From Pyxicephalus adspersus (Eukaryota; Chordata; Amphibia; Anura; Pyxicephalidae): a stretch of DNA of 64,000 nt. Position 1 is the first letter of the stretch; each line of letters begins with the position of its first letter. Position numbers and translations under genes: made by a program. Below are positions 21,446 through 33,820 of this stretch, piece after piece. The stretch is taken from the NCBI RefSeq assembly GCF_032062135.1, contig NC_092859.1, forward strand, positions 44,808,388 to 44,872,387, read 5' to 3'. The notes below the pieces were generated by a model that was not told the DNA's origin, made no database searches, and saw only the letters and a list, made by a program, of their open reading frames with translations.

Positions 21446-24400
21446 TAAAAAAATACAATTGTACAATTGTATCTATTTCAGAATAACAACTGTGTCTATT
21501 TCATGTTTACTAGTGGTAGTAAATCAGTATTCCACATAGTAGGAAGACATAGGCTAATGACTAATGTTTACTGAAGAAAAGACTGGTTATGGCAATCCAA
21601 AACTGCCTAAAATTGCAACTATGCAATGAAATACATTTTCACATACATTTCTGTGAAAATAATTTGCAATTTCTTGAATTTAACTTGGTGACAAGTTAAT
21701 TGTTAAGTCCCTAAACATGGGTAATATCATCTAAATTGCTGTAGAAGTCAGGTGGACCAATTTGGAAAAATTTCAAAAGTAAAAAAAAAAAATTACTTGT
21801 TGAATCAAAGTGAAAGTATGGTCATTAAACCACTATGTCACGCTGTCTGTCACCTTTTCAAGTTTAAAAGCCACTAAACATGGTACTCTGACCAATATTG
21901 CCAGGTGTATCGGAGAGACCTGTTAGAATATGGCCCCAGTCATAAAAACATGTACTTTTCCCATACAACAAAGTTCAATAACAAATATAGGCAAGGGTAT
22001 GCATTTGTATGAATAGCATGCATGTTTAGTGGCTTTGCAATATAGTTGACAAGTTGGCGGTAGTTTTAATGCCCATGTTTTCACATAATTATTTACAGAA
22101 AAACAGCATGCTTTTTAATAACCTTTTCCTGGAGATTTGTTCCCACATGACCCGGTAAAGTGGAACACAGCCCTGCAATACCTGTCCCCGTTCCCTGACA
22201 GGGCAGTGCTATCTTCCCTTTCCTCTCTTCCTGATTGGCTGGGCCAGGAAGAGTCTATTCATTTCTGGCATGTGCAGGGGAAGCTGGGATTGTCTTGTAT
22301 CCTCCTGTACAGCCCAACTTTTTTGCCAGATTCTACAAGCTATCGGGCAGATAAGAAAGATTATTGCAAAAGGGACCTCACCTGTCCCTTTCTGCATTAA
22401 TGACCTGCTTGATCACAGAGACCTAAAAGTTTAACTAGTTCTGTTTTAACTTCCTCAACAATTGTGATCAAAATCCTTTATTGGCTTTGTAATTATCATA
22501 TGCCCGTATTTTCACTTTGATTAAGAAAAACCAATACCATTTCCAGGAGCTTGACAATTACAATTACAGTCATAACAAACAAAAAGTAATTTACCAAAGA
22601 TAATATTTCAAAACTATTTTGAATTTTTTCAGTTCTACTTCAATGTACAAAACAGTACAACAGTAAAAATAAAGACAAGTAAAAAAAGAGATAACAGCCT
22701 TTTACTGATAAAACAGTTGAGCATTATTCCTTAAGTTTTTTGGTGTTTTTTATTACTGTATACCTTTTAGTATCTTTGTAATATAATCAGCTATAATCAG
22801 CATTGCACTATACAATTACCCTATTTGTGTTCCCTCAATGTGAGGCTTCTCTGTCCTGAACAGAATGGCAGGGCACTAGTATTTTACAACTTCCTTATCA
22901 AATTTTATGTTGCAGGCCTGGACATTTGTCACATACCTTGTAATTCTAGAGCTATAATAAAATAATATTTTGCTGAGTTGTTCTTCAAGAGAAGTTAACT
23001 GTTTTATATTACAGTTAAATGCTATGTGTTCTATATAACCACAACATCCTTCATAAGAAACAATAATCATAAAGAACCAGTTTCATTTAAACATAGTTCA
23101 AACCTGTCCATCTTTTTATTGACTGTCCCTCTGTCAGAACCAAATTCCTCCGTCCACAAATTTCTCAGCATTAGGCCAGCTTAAAGGTAATGTTAGCCAT
23201 AGAGGAGGACATACAGAGGGGTGGCATTACTAAATAGAGCATTAGTCCAGGGAAAGGGTTATCTTGGGAGGTTGTGTACAAAATTAGGAAGCCTTACCTG
23301 ATTGGTGGTTGATGGTCAGGTGACATGGAGGAAATGCAGAAGAAAGGATAGAGTGCTATCAGGAATTCATTCTAGAAACATCAGCTGGAAAGTATAGTTA
23401 TCCTATCGGCCCCTTATTTAATTATCCAGTTCAGAAGGGTGTATTTCTTATCACAGCAGTTTAGCGGGTTTTGGAGTCAAAAGAACCCTTGGAACAGTTA
23501 CAAAACAGAGCCCATCAGGTGGTTTCCTTTCGGCCAGTTGGACACCCAAAGACCATCTCCTGCATTACTTATCTATCTTTGATATGTTTTATTGACTGCT
23601 TTTTATGTTGATGGTTGCATTCTAAGTCATTATTTGAGATAAACATTATGGAACAGTATTGACAAACCCATCAGTCAAATACTTGTGTATTTAACCAGTC
23701 ATTTCACGGATTGATTCTTACAGGTAAATGTAATAGGAGGTGTGTCAGGGGCGTATTCAACACCATGTCAGATCAATACCATATTACATTGAAATATTGC
23801 TATAAAGAAAAACAAGTTAGCTGAACTAGCTAAATTCTATCTATTTTATGTGAAACATTTGCTATATTAGTAAATACAATTTTACAAAAAATAATAATTA
23901 ACTGAATTGAATGCTATTATCAGTTGAGAACAGGTATCTTCACTATATATTATTATATATTTTATATCTAGTACTTTGTTTGTGTTCTTCTACAGTATAT
24001 CACTTAATTTTAATATATTTCATGCCCCTATGTCTCACATTGAGACGTATTATATAGTAAATCAAAGACAGATTCCCACTATTTCCTGTGATGTCTAAAG
24101 TTGTCACTTATTTCATTCCATATCTCTTGGCTTTTCTAATGTGCAAGAAGGATTTCACATCTTGATGTTATATAAAGGGGATATCCTGCTTTTGTGTAGT
24201 ACCTACTTATAGGTACAAGTGACAGAAAGGTCAGTGTGTATTCATTGCTGTTGAAGATAATGATGGTGTATCACCGCATGACCACTGCATAATATTAAAA
24301 AATAATGCAGGTATCAGACAAAAGGCTACATACCAGTGCTTAAAGATATGTGTCACTACATTTCTTGTATAAACTAGGTCACTTTTGTCTCTATAGGATA

Positions 24401-25160
24401 TTCATGTATGTTTTTTACTGTTTTATTTTTTAGTAAAAAGTGCACTAATATACAATGAATTACACAGTGTGTTACTCTTTTAGGATTGTGAATCTAAAGG
24501 CACAGCAGAATGGAATTGTAGAGTCTAACTAATACTTTAAATTAACCAGCCTGCTCTTCAACTTTTAAACGTCTTGGCTGACAACAGGCACCACAACATG
24601 CCTGCTGCTGCCTTTGTTAGATAAAATGAACATTTTTTTTTTAAATTTTTATTTACTATTTTTTATATGGTGTGCTGCCACAGCAACCTGGTTTTCATTG
24701 TTTGTTTGTATTTGGTATGTTCCCCTCTTACCCTTCTCCTGTTTGTGACTAATTAGTACAGTTTAAACTAGACACTCCCTTAATCCTCATGTTCAATAGT
24801 TTTACAGTCTGGCATCTTACAGACAAGGCTTAGAAAACCAGTGTCTTATTACACTTCTGGTGATACAAGTTTGTATTATATCTAATGTACTGCACTTCTT
24901 AGAAGTAAAATCACGCTGCATACGTCTTCTATGTCTTTGGAAGAGTTACCTGGCTGGTGATAGTATCAATTCAACATGTGGGCATATCATCTGCTAAGAC
25001 TGGGTCTAGGACCTATGTCAATGCATAAAGTAGTGTTGTGAAACAGCACATATGGCTAAATACCATCTTTCCCATGATCCAAACATCCACTCCTGGCCCC
25101 TACAATACTCTAATAAGTGGTCATAAGTTAGTTTAATTTTATAAGAATGCAATGATCATG
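21446..25160. other. No gene seen
   Basis: 3.7 kb of AT-rich DNA. The part at 22100-22450 is more GC-balanced (CCTGATTGGCTGGG) and may be an unrecognised dispersed repeat, but no second copy is in the window. Confidence 0.55.
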
Positions 25161-25164
25161 ATCC

Positions 25165-26225
25165 TACCTCATGAGTTAGTTTGGTAGTGCCGCCCTCCTG
25201 TGTATACATGAAATGTAAAAAAAAAAAAAAACAGAAAAAAGTCTGGGGGCTTTCTTTGCTGCAAGAAGAAAGTATATTGTGAGCACCCTTTTGGAAGAAA
25301 TAACAAATTTATAGTCCATACACTGTATATTGATTTTTGGTCTTCACCATTAAATTTCATGGGATGACAGACCAATTAACTAGACATTAAAATCCCTGTA
25401 TTGTGCAAGGGCAAGAACAACGTCTCATAACCCAATGCGTTTTGTCGTTAGTCTTCTTCGGAGGATGAGAGAATTTTGTAAGTATTGTGCTCAAGAGATC
25501 TTTGGGTGAAAAAACAAAAATCTCCTCATTAGTATTAGGTCCAAGGTACTCGGATTAGGTCACATTGGATATTATAGGGGATACTGTGTATGTATGTGTC
25601 CTGTGGAAAGCAGCAAGATCTTTTGAGCACATATCTTACAAAACGCTCTCCATATGTCCCCTGAAGAAGCCTAATGGCTAAACGCATCGGGATACAGACA
25701 CTGTTTTTGCCCTTGCACGATATAGGCATTTTAATGTCTTAATAGGGTATTCAAAATGTCAAAATATGGTTATTCACGGCAGTTAAATATAAAATTAATA
25801 TATTTTATTTACATCATTTTAAAAGAAGTTTATACATGCCTCTCCCCATATAATAATTCAGGAGAAGTTAGATAACATTGTAACATACATAGGCTGAGTA
25901 CATTGTACACATTACATATAAAGGGATCATCCGACGCGTTTCACACTAGGACTGTTTCCTCAGGGAAGTCATCCACCATAGCATTGAATCTGTAGTGTTT
26001 TTAATGTCTAGTTAATTGGTCTGTCATCCCATGAAATGTAATGGGAAAGACCAAAAATCAATATACAATGTATGTACTATAAGTTTTTTATTTCTTACAG
26101 AAGTGTGTTCACAATATAATTTCTTCTTGCCGAAAAAAACAGTCTTTTTTCTGTTTTTCCTTTTACATAAGTTAGTTCAAACTTATCCTTCCAGAGAACT
26201 AACCATCCTAGTGCACCAATCATGA
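25165..26225. repeat. Compound inverted-repeat element, ~230-bp arms with an inner fold-back
   Basis: The left arm 25165-25395 and right arm 25999-26225 are inverted copies, for example GGGATGACAGACCAATTAAC on the left against its complement at 26012-26031, and both contain a TATATTGATTTTTGGTC segment. Inside, 25384-25470 is inverted again at 25655-25742 (TGTGCAAGGGCAAG against CTTGCCCTTGCACGATA style sequence). Motifs of the type CGTTT(A/T)G/CGACGCGTTTC with CCTGAAGAAG or CTTCCTCAGG occur at 25430, 25650-25690 and 25930. The 25930 form recurs at 38540. No coding sequence. Confidence 0.75.
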
Positions 26226-26578
26226 AAGTTACCCCCATTTCTAGGAAGTTTCAGCCATCTATTAGCAGTGACTTTTTTTTAAATTGTTTTACATTTTAAT
26301 AAATGCTCCCCTTCATTGAGGGAGTGTCTTTAAGAGGGGCGTCTCCTAAATTGAGGACTACCTCCCAAAGTACTCTGGTTGAGCAAATGGAAGTTTTACT
26401 TTATTCAAAGATAGACAAGGCTCTCCCTTGGACATTGTTTATGTATACAAAAGTATTCATAGTAAAATTTGGATGTACAAAAGCATTTTTAAAATATGGT
26501 GGTGTCTCACACACATACCTACATGATTGGGTACCTGTTAGAAGTCCAAGGGATACTGTTTAGAACCATAGTATGTTG

Positions 26579-26716
26579 GTATTATTATTAATAAACTATA
26601 TTTATATAGTGTCAACATAATATGCAGTGCTGTACAATAAATGGAGGTTGTAAATGACAGACAAACAATGACGGGCGGAAGAAAGGACCCTGCCTAAAAG
26701 AGCTTACAATCTAAGA
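26579..26716 (-). repeat. 3' fragment of a SINE of the same type
   Basis: Minus strand: AGATTGTAAGCTCTTTTAGG, then TTGTACAGCACTGCATATTATG and the TATATAAATATAG tail. The head with the A and B boxes is missing. The body differs from the other two copies, so it is a related subfamily. Confidence 0.7.
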
Positions 26717-26729
26717 ATTATGTATGCAA

Positions 26730-28105
26730 AATAAAAACAGTTTATTTTATTTTTAGATGAATAACTCACTTTAAAAACATTTTGCACTGTCTATTTTAAC
26801 AAATAGGTATTATGGATTGTTTTACAGAAAAGTTCTATTCATCCTAATATGGTGTCATTATATTTTTCTCACATTAGCTTTTTTATGTTACCCTACACTA
26901 GTCACAAAGCAGAACTTCTCCTTTTCATATCTCTATTGTATACAACACCTGTGTTCTCCCCCACTAGGATGATGTATAGTAACAGACTCATTAGGCCAAT
27001 TTGAAAAAGTAGATGTAGAATTGTGAGAAAAGAGAAATGTGACAGTGGAGCTTGCAGGACCATGCACATTTCACCTCTGACATCAATCTGTGCATATAGG
27101 CTGGTTTCATGGAGTGATACTCTGCAGGAGACAAAGTGGACATCATTATATTGCAAAAAAAAGCAATATTAGTTGTCTGATTTCTGTATCCCCCATCCCT
27201 CCAAAAGAAAAAAAAAAGTTGAGCTTTTTTTGATTAAAAAACACTTGCAAAATGGAACAAAGATATGTCAGATTTTTATTAAACCTATTTAATTTATTCG
27301 TTCTGAGTGTATTTCTTTGTTGTTATTTTTATTTTTTTTCCTTTCTGTGATTTTGTAACAAAATAGGAAAAGCTCACAGGAAGAATAATGATTAATTACC
27401 AGTATGGATTCATTATTTTGTACCCCTGCTGCCTGGCACATACTGGCTGGGAGAGGCGTTAGGCACACTTCTGTTGGGACCATTTTGATTCAAACGCCTT
27501 GCGCAATACAGATTGCACGGTTGGAAATTCTGTAATTGGCCTTAGACCAGGACTTTTCCATGCTGCTTGTATTGGAGATGGCATTGTCATTCAAGAAGCA
27601 ATGGCAGTCTAGCTTGGCAGCTACACATGGAAGCCCCTCCTTCATCTTCATAATGTTTCTTTCTCTTTCTCTGTGTATTTCCTACCCACTGATGTACATT
27701 AATTGAGGCCCCCTTGGTTTAATTTGCAGCAAACAGAGGAGCATTTTTTTCCGTTTAATAAATTCAGTGTTTTGTAAAGAAGGTTCATAAGAAAGAAGCA
27801 AAAATATGTATTCAACATACACATAACAAAAGGAAAAGAGGACAGGGGGTAGGTTTATTACACAATCTTTATTCTGTAATAAAACTGGAAATAATAAAAA
27901 CTCTTTAGAAAAAGCTTACACAGTTTATGGAATTTCATCATTCTTCAATTCTCAAAGCATATTTTAAAGCTTAAATCAATTTATATTTATCTGGTTCTTT
28001 CCTTCATCCTTGTCAACATGGTAATCAATTAACCTGATCCCTCCATGTTCAGATTTACCACAGTGAATTCCTGTCCCCCGGTACAATGTTGCAATGTACT
28101 GAGGA
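26730..28105. other. No gene seen
   Basis: AT-rich with only chance ORFs and no repeat match. Confidence 0.6.
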
Positions 28106-28110
28106 AAACA

Positions 28111-28310
28111 TGGACCTGACCTATTAAAGCTCTCCAAGGCTAGAGAAGATGGACTTGGTTGGTCCATGAAACCTTGAATGGATTTGGTCCAGGATTTAAA
28201 GCATGATCTATAGGTATTTTGTTTCACTTACCAAGCAAATATAACAAAATACTGTTACTAGTTGATCAACTGCCAGAAAATGGTGAAAGTCACATCCTCT
28301 GCTTTAAAAA
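28111..28310. repeat. Fold-back repeat, GGGCCTGATTTAT family, degraded
   Basis: Left arm GACCTGACCTATTAAAGCTC continuing into CCAAGGCTAGAGAAGATGG; the right arm is weak (GTCACATCCTCTGC). It shares GGATTTGGTCCAGGATT with the copy at 30466. Confidence 0.6.
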
Positions 28311-28439
28311 AGGATCCCTAATTGGTAAAGTAAATAATTTGAAGTTAGAAACATAAAAAAAATGTCATCCAAATTTAGGAAAAAATGGAATTCAATCAGT
28401 GCAAAAGAAACGGAAGATCATCCAATTGGAGCATCAGTT

Positions 28440-28930
28440 ACAGAGAAAGACAGGCCTGGAGCGTATAGGACATAGAGAAAGGCCTGGATAACTGGGGTGG
28501 GCAGGTAGCAGGCCGTGAAAAGATTAAGGTTTTAAGGCGGGGAGAAAGTAGCAGTTGAGGAAGGGTGGGTTTGTGGTGACGTAAGTTTAAGGGGGTAGGG
28601 TAATAGGGTATAAGTTCAGTGGGTTAGAACGGGGGTTTATTTTTTGGAAGGGCAGTGTGCTGAAAGTTTCCCACCCTCCTGCCCAGTTGGTGTAGGGGGA
28701 GTTTTAGTGGTGAGGTCCTTGGGGGGTAGTTGGTTCTGAGAGGTATGGAGTTCCAGAGCTAGGGGTTCACGACCAGGAACATACATATCCTGATGGTGCA
28801 GTTCCTAAATTGAAAGGGTTAGTGCATGGGAGGAAACCCTCGAGGACCAGTAACTCAATGTTTTGTGAAGGGATGGGAAAGTTTACTATTGTTATTAAAA
28901 TTATTGATCCTATTGTAATGTATGATATTG
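28440..28930 (+). mobile_element. Second ORF-less Ngaro-like terminus (candidate solo end)
   Basis: Reads GGCCTGGAGC, AAAGGCCTGGATAACTGGGG, GGCAGGTAGC and AAAAGATTAAGG, a weaker form of the terminal motif series seen at 5735, 47640 and 11290, followed by 350 bases of G-rich sequence with CCCACCCTCCTGCCC, comparable to GCCCACCC in the 11.3 kb locus. It ends in AT-rich DNA near 28930. No coding potential. Similarity was judged by eye and is lower than for the 11.3 kb locus. Confidence 0.35.
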
Positions 28931-29002
28931 TATGTTTATATATATATATGGTTAAGTATGGTTTAAATGGTTAATGTTTTTTATTGGTATTTATTTAGTT
29001 AT

Positions 29003-30124
29003 TTACCCCACCTGGGCATTTCACTGATGTCTAGATTTCTGTACCAAAAGCGGTACACTGTTTTTCATGAAATTTTGTCCGAACAGGGTTCTAGTAGATA
29101 TCATGAATATAAAAAATGTTTGAAACACACAGTCATGTAAAAAAAAAATATATACTTTTAATAAAATTAAATAAAAGACACAAAAATCAGCTTAAACAAA
29201 AATACATAAATAAATGAAAAATACTGAAAATGCGATAATTCGGTATACTGTATAGTAATATATTTTTCTAAAACACCTCCCTAGTGTCCAACAGTCCAAA
29301 GTCACATACCTATAGACAAAACTACATAAATATATTTTGTATTATTTTGTATTGGATTGGATACAGGACTTTGTATTGGATCCAATACAAAATATTTGAA
29401 TTTCCCACTACGACCCCCATCGACGGGCGCATGCACGGACATCATCAGGAATTGCCGAGGGACGCGTACGCGAACGCCGGGTGTTCTAATTCTTTCCAAA
29501 CTTCCATGCAAAAAGTGTTAATTTTTTTGCATGGAAATTGAATTTAAATTGTAGGCTATAATTCACCAAATTACTCAATAATTACTTATAATTCACGGAA
29601 TTACCGCATAACTCACCGAAATATGTCCAAAATTTTATAAATTTAATAATAAAATTTTCTTTATAAAACATAAAAAAAAATCTTAAAAAAAGTTAAAAAA
29701 AAAATAGTGTATAATGTAATGTATGTGTACAGTAGCTTATATATTATATATGTAATACAATTATATATATATATTATATAAGGATTTCTTTGTATTGGAG
29801 CAATACAGCTTTTTTGTATTGAGTTCAATGCAAAAGATTTTGAATTTCTCGCCCCGCCTCCCGCCCGCACCGACGCATGCAGCGACGTCACCGGGAAACC
29901 CCGGAGATCGTCACTGCACTCGCCGGATGAAGACAGAAGACGTGTCCGGAGGAGCTGCGGGGAGAAGGTGAGTATTTTTTTTAGCGATCAATGCTGGAAC
30001 AGAACGGATCATCGCAGCGGGGACCAGGTAAGTGAGGGGATTTAAACAGTGAGAAAAGTTTGGGTTTATTGATTTTTGCAAAATCGATAAACCCAAAGCA
30101 AGGTCGGGTTTAACGGTCGGGTGG
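29003..30124 (+). mobile_element. Two TTAA-type elements in head-to-tail tandem
   Basis: Starts TTACCCCACCTGGGCATTTC and ends CGGTCGGGTGGTTAA (TTAA at 30125-30128). Within it, the ordered series AT-rich part, CAATAC pseudo-palindrome, TTTGAATTTC, GC-rich part occurs twice: 29003-29490, then about 29510-30124. An internal ACCTCCCTAG at 29276 may be another old end. The second unit ends with two donor-like motifs, AAGGTGAGTA near 29966 and CAGGTAAGTG near 30025. No protein-coding potential. Confidence 0.6.
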
Positions 30125-30213
30125 TTAAAAGTTATTTATATTAGTTATTTATAAAATGCCATTTTACCAAACCTTCTGTCTTAATTCTTTTTGGTTGGTA
30201 ATGGTGTGTGTGT

Positions 30214-30226
30214 GGGGGGGGGGGGG
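30214..30226. repeat. Poly(G) run of 13 after a GT-rich stretch
   Basis: GTGTGTGTG is followed by 13 G, about 90 bases downstream of the tandem TTAA-type elements. Confidence 0.9.
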
Positions 30227-30465
30227 TTGGGGTGAGTTATAGGGGCTGCATGCTGTTGCTCTGTCATCCGTCCCTCCATCAAGTTGTTTAAAAGGGAATA
30301 CCCACAATTTTGGAAGATTTACACTAATTATTTGTTGCTTCTTTGAGACAGGAAATGAAGGGACATTTTTTGCACTGGTACATGGACAGAACAGAACCGG
30401 GTGGAGGTTTTACCCCTTCCCACTCTATACAGAAAGTTACAATTTAAGCCCATAATGTATACATA

Positions 30466-30690
30466 GGGCCTGATTTATTCAAGCTTTTCAAGGTTGGAGA
30501 GGATAGACTTGCATCAGTAAGCCTGGGTGATCCAGGAAACCTGAAATGGATCTGGTCCAGGATTGAAAACATTTACGAACAATAAGCAAATTACTTTTAA
30601 GAAATGCATTCCAGGTTTGCTTGATCACCCAGCTTCACTGATGAAAGTGTATCCTCCCCGGCCCTGAAGAGCATTAATAAATCAGCACCC
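30466..30690. repeat. Fold-back (MITE-like) repeat, GGGCCTGATTTAT family, complete
   Basis: The left arm GGGCCTGATTTATTCAAGC and right end GCATTAATAAATCAGCACCC are inverted copies extending about 100 bases each (GGAGAGGATAGACTTGCATCAG against its complement near 30640). TA flanks both sides, compatible with a TA target duplication. Same family as 28111-28310, 42800-42892 and 54928-55127. Confidence 0.75.
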
Positions 30691-30694
30691 TAGT

Positions 30695-32680
30695 ATTCAG
30701 TATTGTCCAGTTGTTAGTAACAAACATATAGGTATAAATATTCTGTCTTTGTTTAACTATAAATCCCTTCGTAGCACCCAATATGTTAATAATCATTCAA
30801 GCTTTGTCAGTCTAAGTATATCAAAATATTTCAAATTGTGCAGTTTAAAACACCAACTGATTAAATATCTATAATTTCTCCCTTTTTTAGCAGTAAATAT
30901 GCTTCTGTCGGATGACACAATGTATTCCTCATAATCAGCAGTGCAAACTCCTGTCTCATAATACAGTATCATAAAGTATCTTGCCAGAAAATGCAATAAC
31001 AATAAGTCATTGTCTTTAATTTAGCTACCCTATTAAAGTGCTTTATTACACCCACCAAAGTTGATTAACTCAGTGGGAAATTCTCGAGTTTATGAAGTTG
31101 AAGTACAACTTCTTATGTGACAGAGAAGCAAATGAAAAACCTCCAACTTCCGTTTAATTTAAACTACAAAAAGAAAAATTAGAATTACACTTCAGCAGTG
31201 CGGAAAGAAAGCTAAAATGTTGTATATATGCCAAATTAGAACTATGTGAATCCCATTTTTTAAATAAACTGTACTATACATAATGTATTGAGTGATGGAA
31301 ATGATATGAGATTGATATGTTTGTAGAATTCTCCATAACATGCTGAAGTTAAATGGATTTGTGCTCAAAAATGAAATAATACTTTAGCAACATGAAAAGG
31401 GAATGTTAAAAAAAATATTCAGCCTTGCAATAGTGCTTTACCTAAAAATAACTTAGTAGTATGTACTATGTGGGTGCAATAGCAGTCACTGTCATGGGTG
31501 AAGTTAATGCATAAAGGTGCAGGTGGCAGTCATCGAACAAGTACATAAGCAAAGTGACAGTCAAAGGAGATATGCATTGGTGCAGGAGCAAGTGCAAGTC
31601 GAGTCCCAAGTCATTGACACCAAGTCGCAATTCAAGTCTCAAGTCACCAAGAATTCTTCCAAGTCGAGTCCCAAGTCAAGTCACTTCATTTATCTGGGGA
31701 CTGGGATCCAAAAAAGAAATAAAAGGTATGTTTGGTGTTTGAATTTGATTTTATGATTATTTATTGTTAATATATGTATAGGTTTTATAACATAACAAAT
31801 GCTTTAGACAATATCCATAATTTGTGGTTGATTGTATTACTTTGGATAAAGAAAGGAGGAGGTTGGCAGAGCAACGGGAATGTGAATCTGCAGACCTTTG
31901 AGCTACATTGGTTTTCTTAAACGAAGACCTGGATTTTAATAATAATCCTGCAGAAAATATTTTAAAGTGTGTGAACAGAACATTTTATATATGAGTGAAT
32001 ATCCTTTTAACATATCAGATGCTAGTTTATCAACCCAAACTAAAATTGCCTACGATTTTTCATTACATCTTCTATCTAAAAAGGGATGGAATTAATGGTG
32101 TCTGCTTAACTTCATACTACAACATGATTCAATTCCACACACTGACCTTCTCCATCAAAAGGTCATCTTTAAAGTTGAGGTTTGATTATTTTGTGCACTT
32201 AAGAACTTGCACTTAAGCAGTATTAACAATCTTTCCAGAGACATTAATTGGGGGTGAAAGCCAACTCTCCAATCTAAAACCCTGCAAATTGATAGAGTTC
32301 CCTTCCTAGTGAACATCATTTTTCTGACATAAATTTGACACTGGAACAGTTACCAACAGAGCTAATAGGCCTTCTGCTACATCCGCTAACAAATGTGATC
32401 GCCAACCTCCAATTTATGAGCAAAGAGTTTAAATATGAACGCAGCAGTCCTGAAAATGTCCACTGGGAAAAAAGCAGTATTTGCTACACATGGTAGAGTC
32501 CCTGACGTCTGTGTCATTCTAATTTTTGACTTTACACGAAATGTAAGGAAATGTCACTGTAACATCCAACAAATAAGCAGAAAAGTATAATGAAAACTAA
32601 CATTTTATGATATGCAATTGTAGATAAATTATGCTGTTTATTTAAAGTAAAAAAGAAAAACATTTTCTTAAAGGTAAGTT
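30695..32680. other. No gene seen apart from the AAGTC array
   Basis: AT-rich flanks of the AAGTC tandem array. ORFs of 62-79 codons are without domains. Confidence 0.6.
31590..31690 (+). repeat. Degenerate AAGTC tandem array
   Basis: AAGTC or a close variant occurs about ten times in 100 bases, with the larger unit CAAGTCGAGTCCCAAGTC appearing at both ends of the array. The overlapping short ORF is a by-product of the repeat. Confidence 0.75.
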
Positions 32681-32688
32681 ATATACAC

Positions 32689-33262
32689 CAGCGTTCACCT
32701 CACGGACCACTAATGTCATAATTTTAAAACCCGCGGACCATTAAAATAGATTTTTTTAAAAAGATAAATTTATAAAATAATGATCTTCCTAATGGTGCCT
32801 GACAAGGACTGTGGAGGCTCTGATTCATTGATCAGTTCACGGTTAAGTGAAGTATTACTATTGTTACTATCATTAGTTGCATTATTTTTGGTATTACTAA
32901 AGAAATGCAAAATATTTATTTTCTCTTTCTCACTCAATATGGGTTTATTAATTCGAATCTAAGGCTAAACAGGAAATGATAATTATGAAAATGAAACTAT
33001 TTGATGACATTAAATATAACAGAAAATACACAGTAAGGTCATTTTTACCTCAAAGAGCATCTGAAAAATAAACAAATAAAACAAAACAATCAAATGAGAT
33101 CGGTATTCGCGAAGCGGGATGACTGTTGTAATAGTCAAAACAATACTGAAGGCTACGGCTCAGCAAAGGTTGCCTCATTCAACTCAAACTACACTGACGA
33201 TGTCTAAATTTTTCTTTGGACCACCAAAATTTTTTTAATGGAGCACTGGTTGGCGACCACTA
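32689..33262. mobile_element. 574-bp hAT element of a second family, 8-bp target duplication
   Basis: Starts CAGCGTTCACCTCACGG and ends TTGGCGACCACTA, whose complement TAGTGGTCGCC matches the left end at most positions. Perfect 8-bp direct repeats ATATACAC flank it at 32681-32688 and 33263-33270. The interior is AT-rich, has no transposase frame, and is unrelated to the TAGTGTTGG family. The duplication is unmutated. Confidence 0.85.
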
Positions 33263-33820
33263 ATATACACTATTAAGATTGTAGAATTGTTTTTAGATCT
33301 TTAATTAAAACATTGACTATTTGTCTACATGGTGGTTAGTATCCCCGTTATGTTGTGCCCCAGGGGGAAAGATTTCTTTATGCTTCCTATTCTGAAAAAA
33401 ATAGCAGGTTTTCCCAAAGGAAGGAAATCCCTTCTGCTCCTATACTAGTAATTAGTGTTGATGTTCGAATTGGGGTTGTCCCTATATTCGACTCGAATAT
33501 GGTTGTTCGAATTCGGGTAGACCGGACCCGAAAAACACGGGATTCGACAGGAAAATTTCGGGAGGAAAAAAAAAAAATGTTTTTTTTTTCCTAAATTATT
33601 TATTTTTTATGTGTTTTTTATTTTAAACTTGTTCTTTTTTTATTTTTTACAGGTTATCCAACAATATTATGAATCATAATGTCATTGTGGGATTCCTGGA
33701 CCATGGGAACTTTGCGGTCACAGCTAATTGAAAGCAGGTGCCTTCAATTAGCTGTAACCGCAGGCAATACGAGGGCAATAGAGGTTGAATGGAGATACTA
33801 TCTCCATTCATTACCTCTAC

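Noticed and set aside
22137..22400. Possible exon or repeat with CCTGATTGGCTGGG
   Set aside because: More GC-balanced than its flanks, but no splice context, no protein domain, and no second copy in the window.
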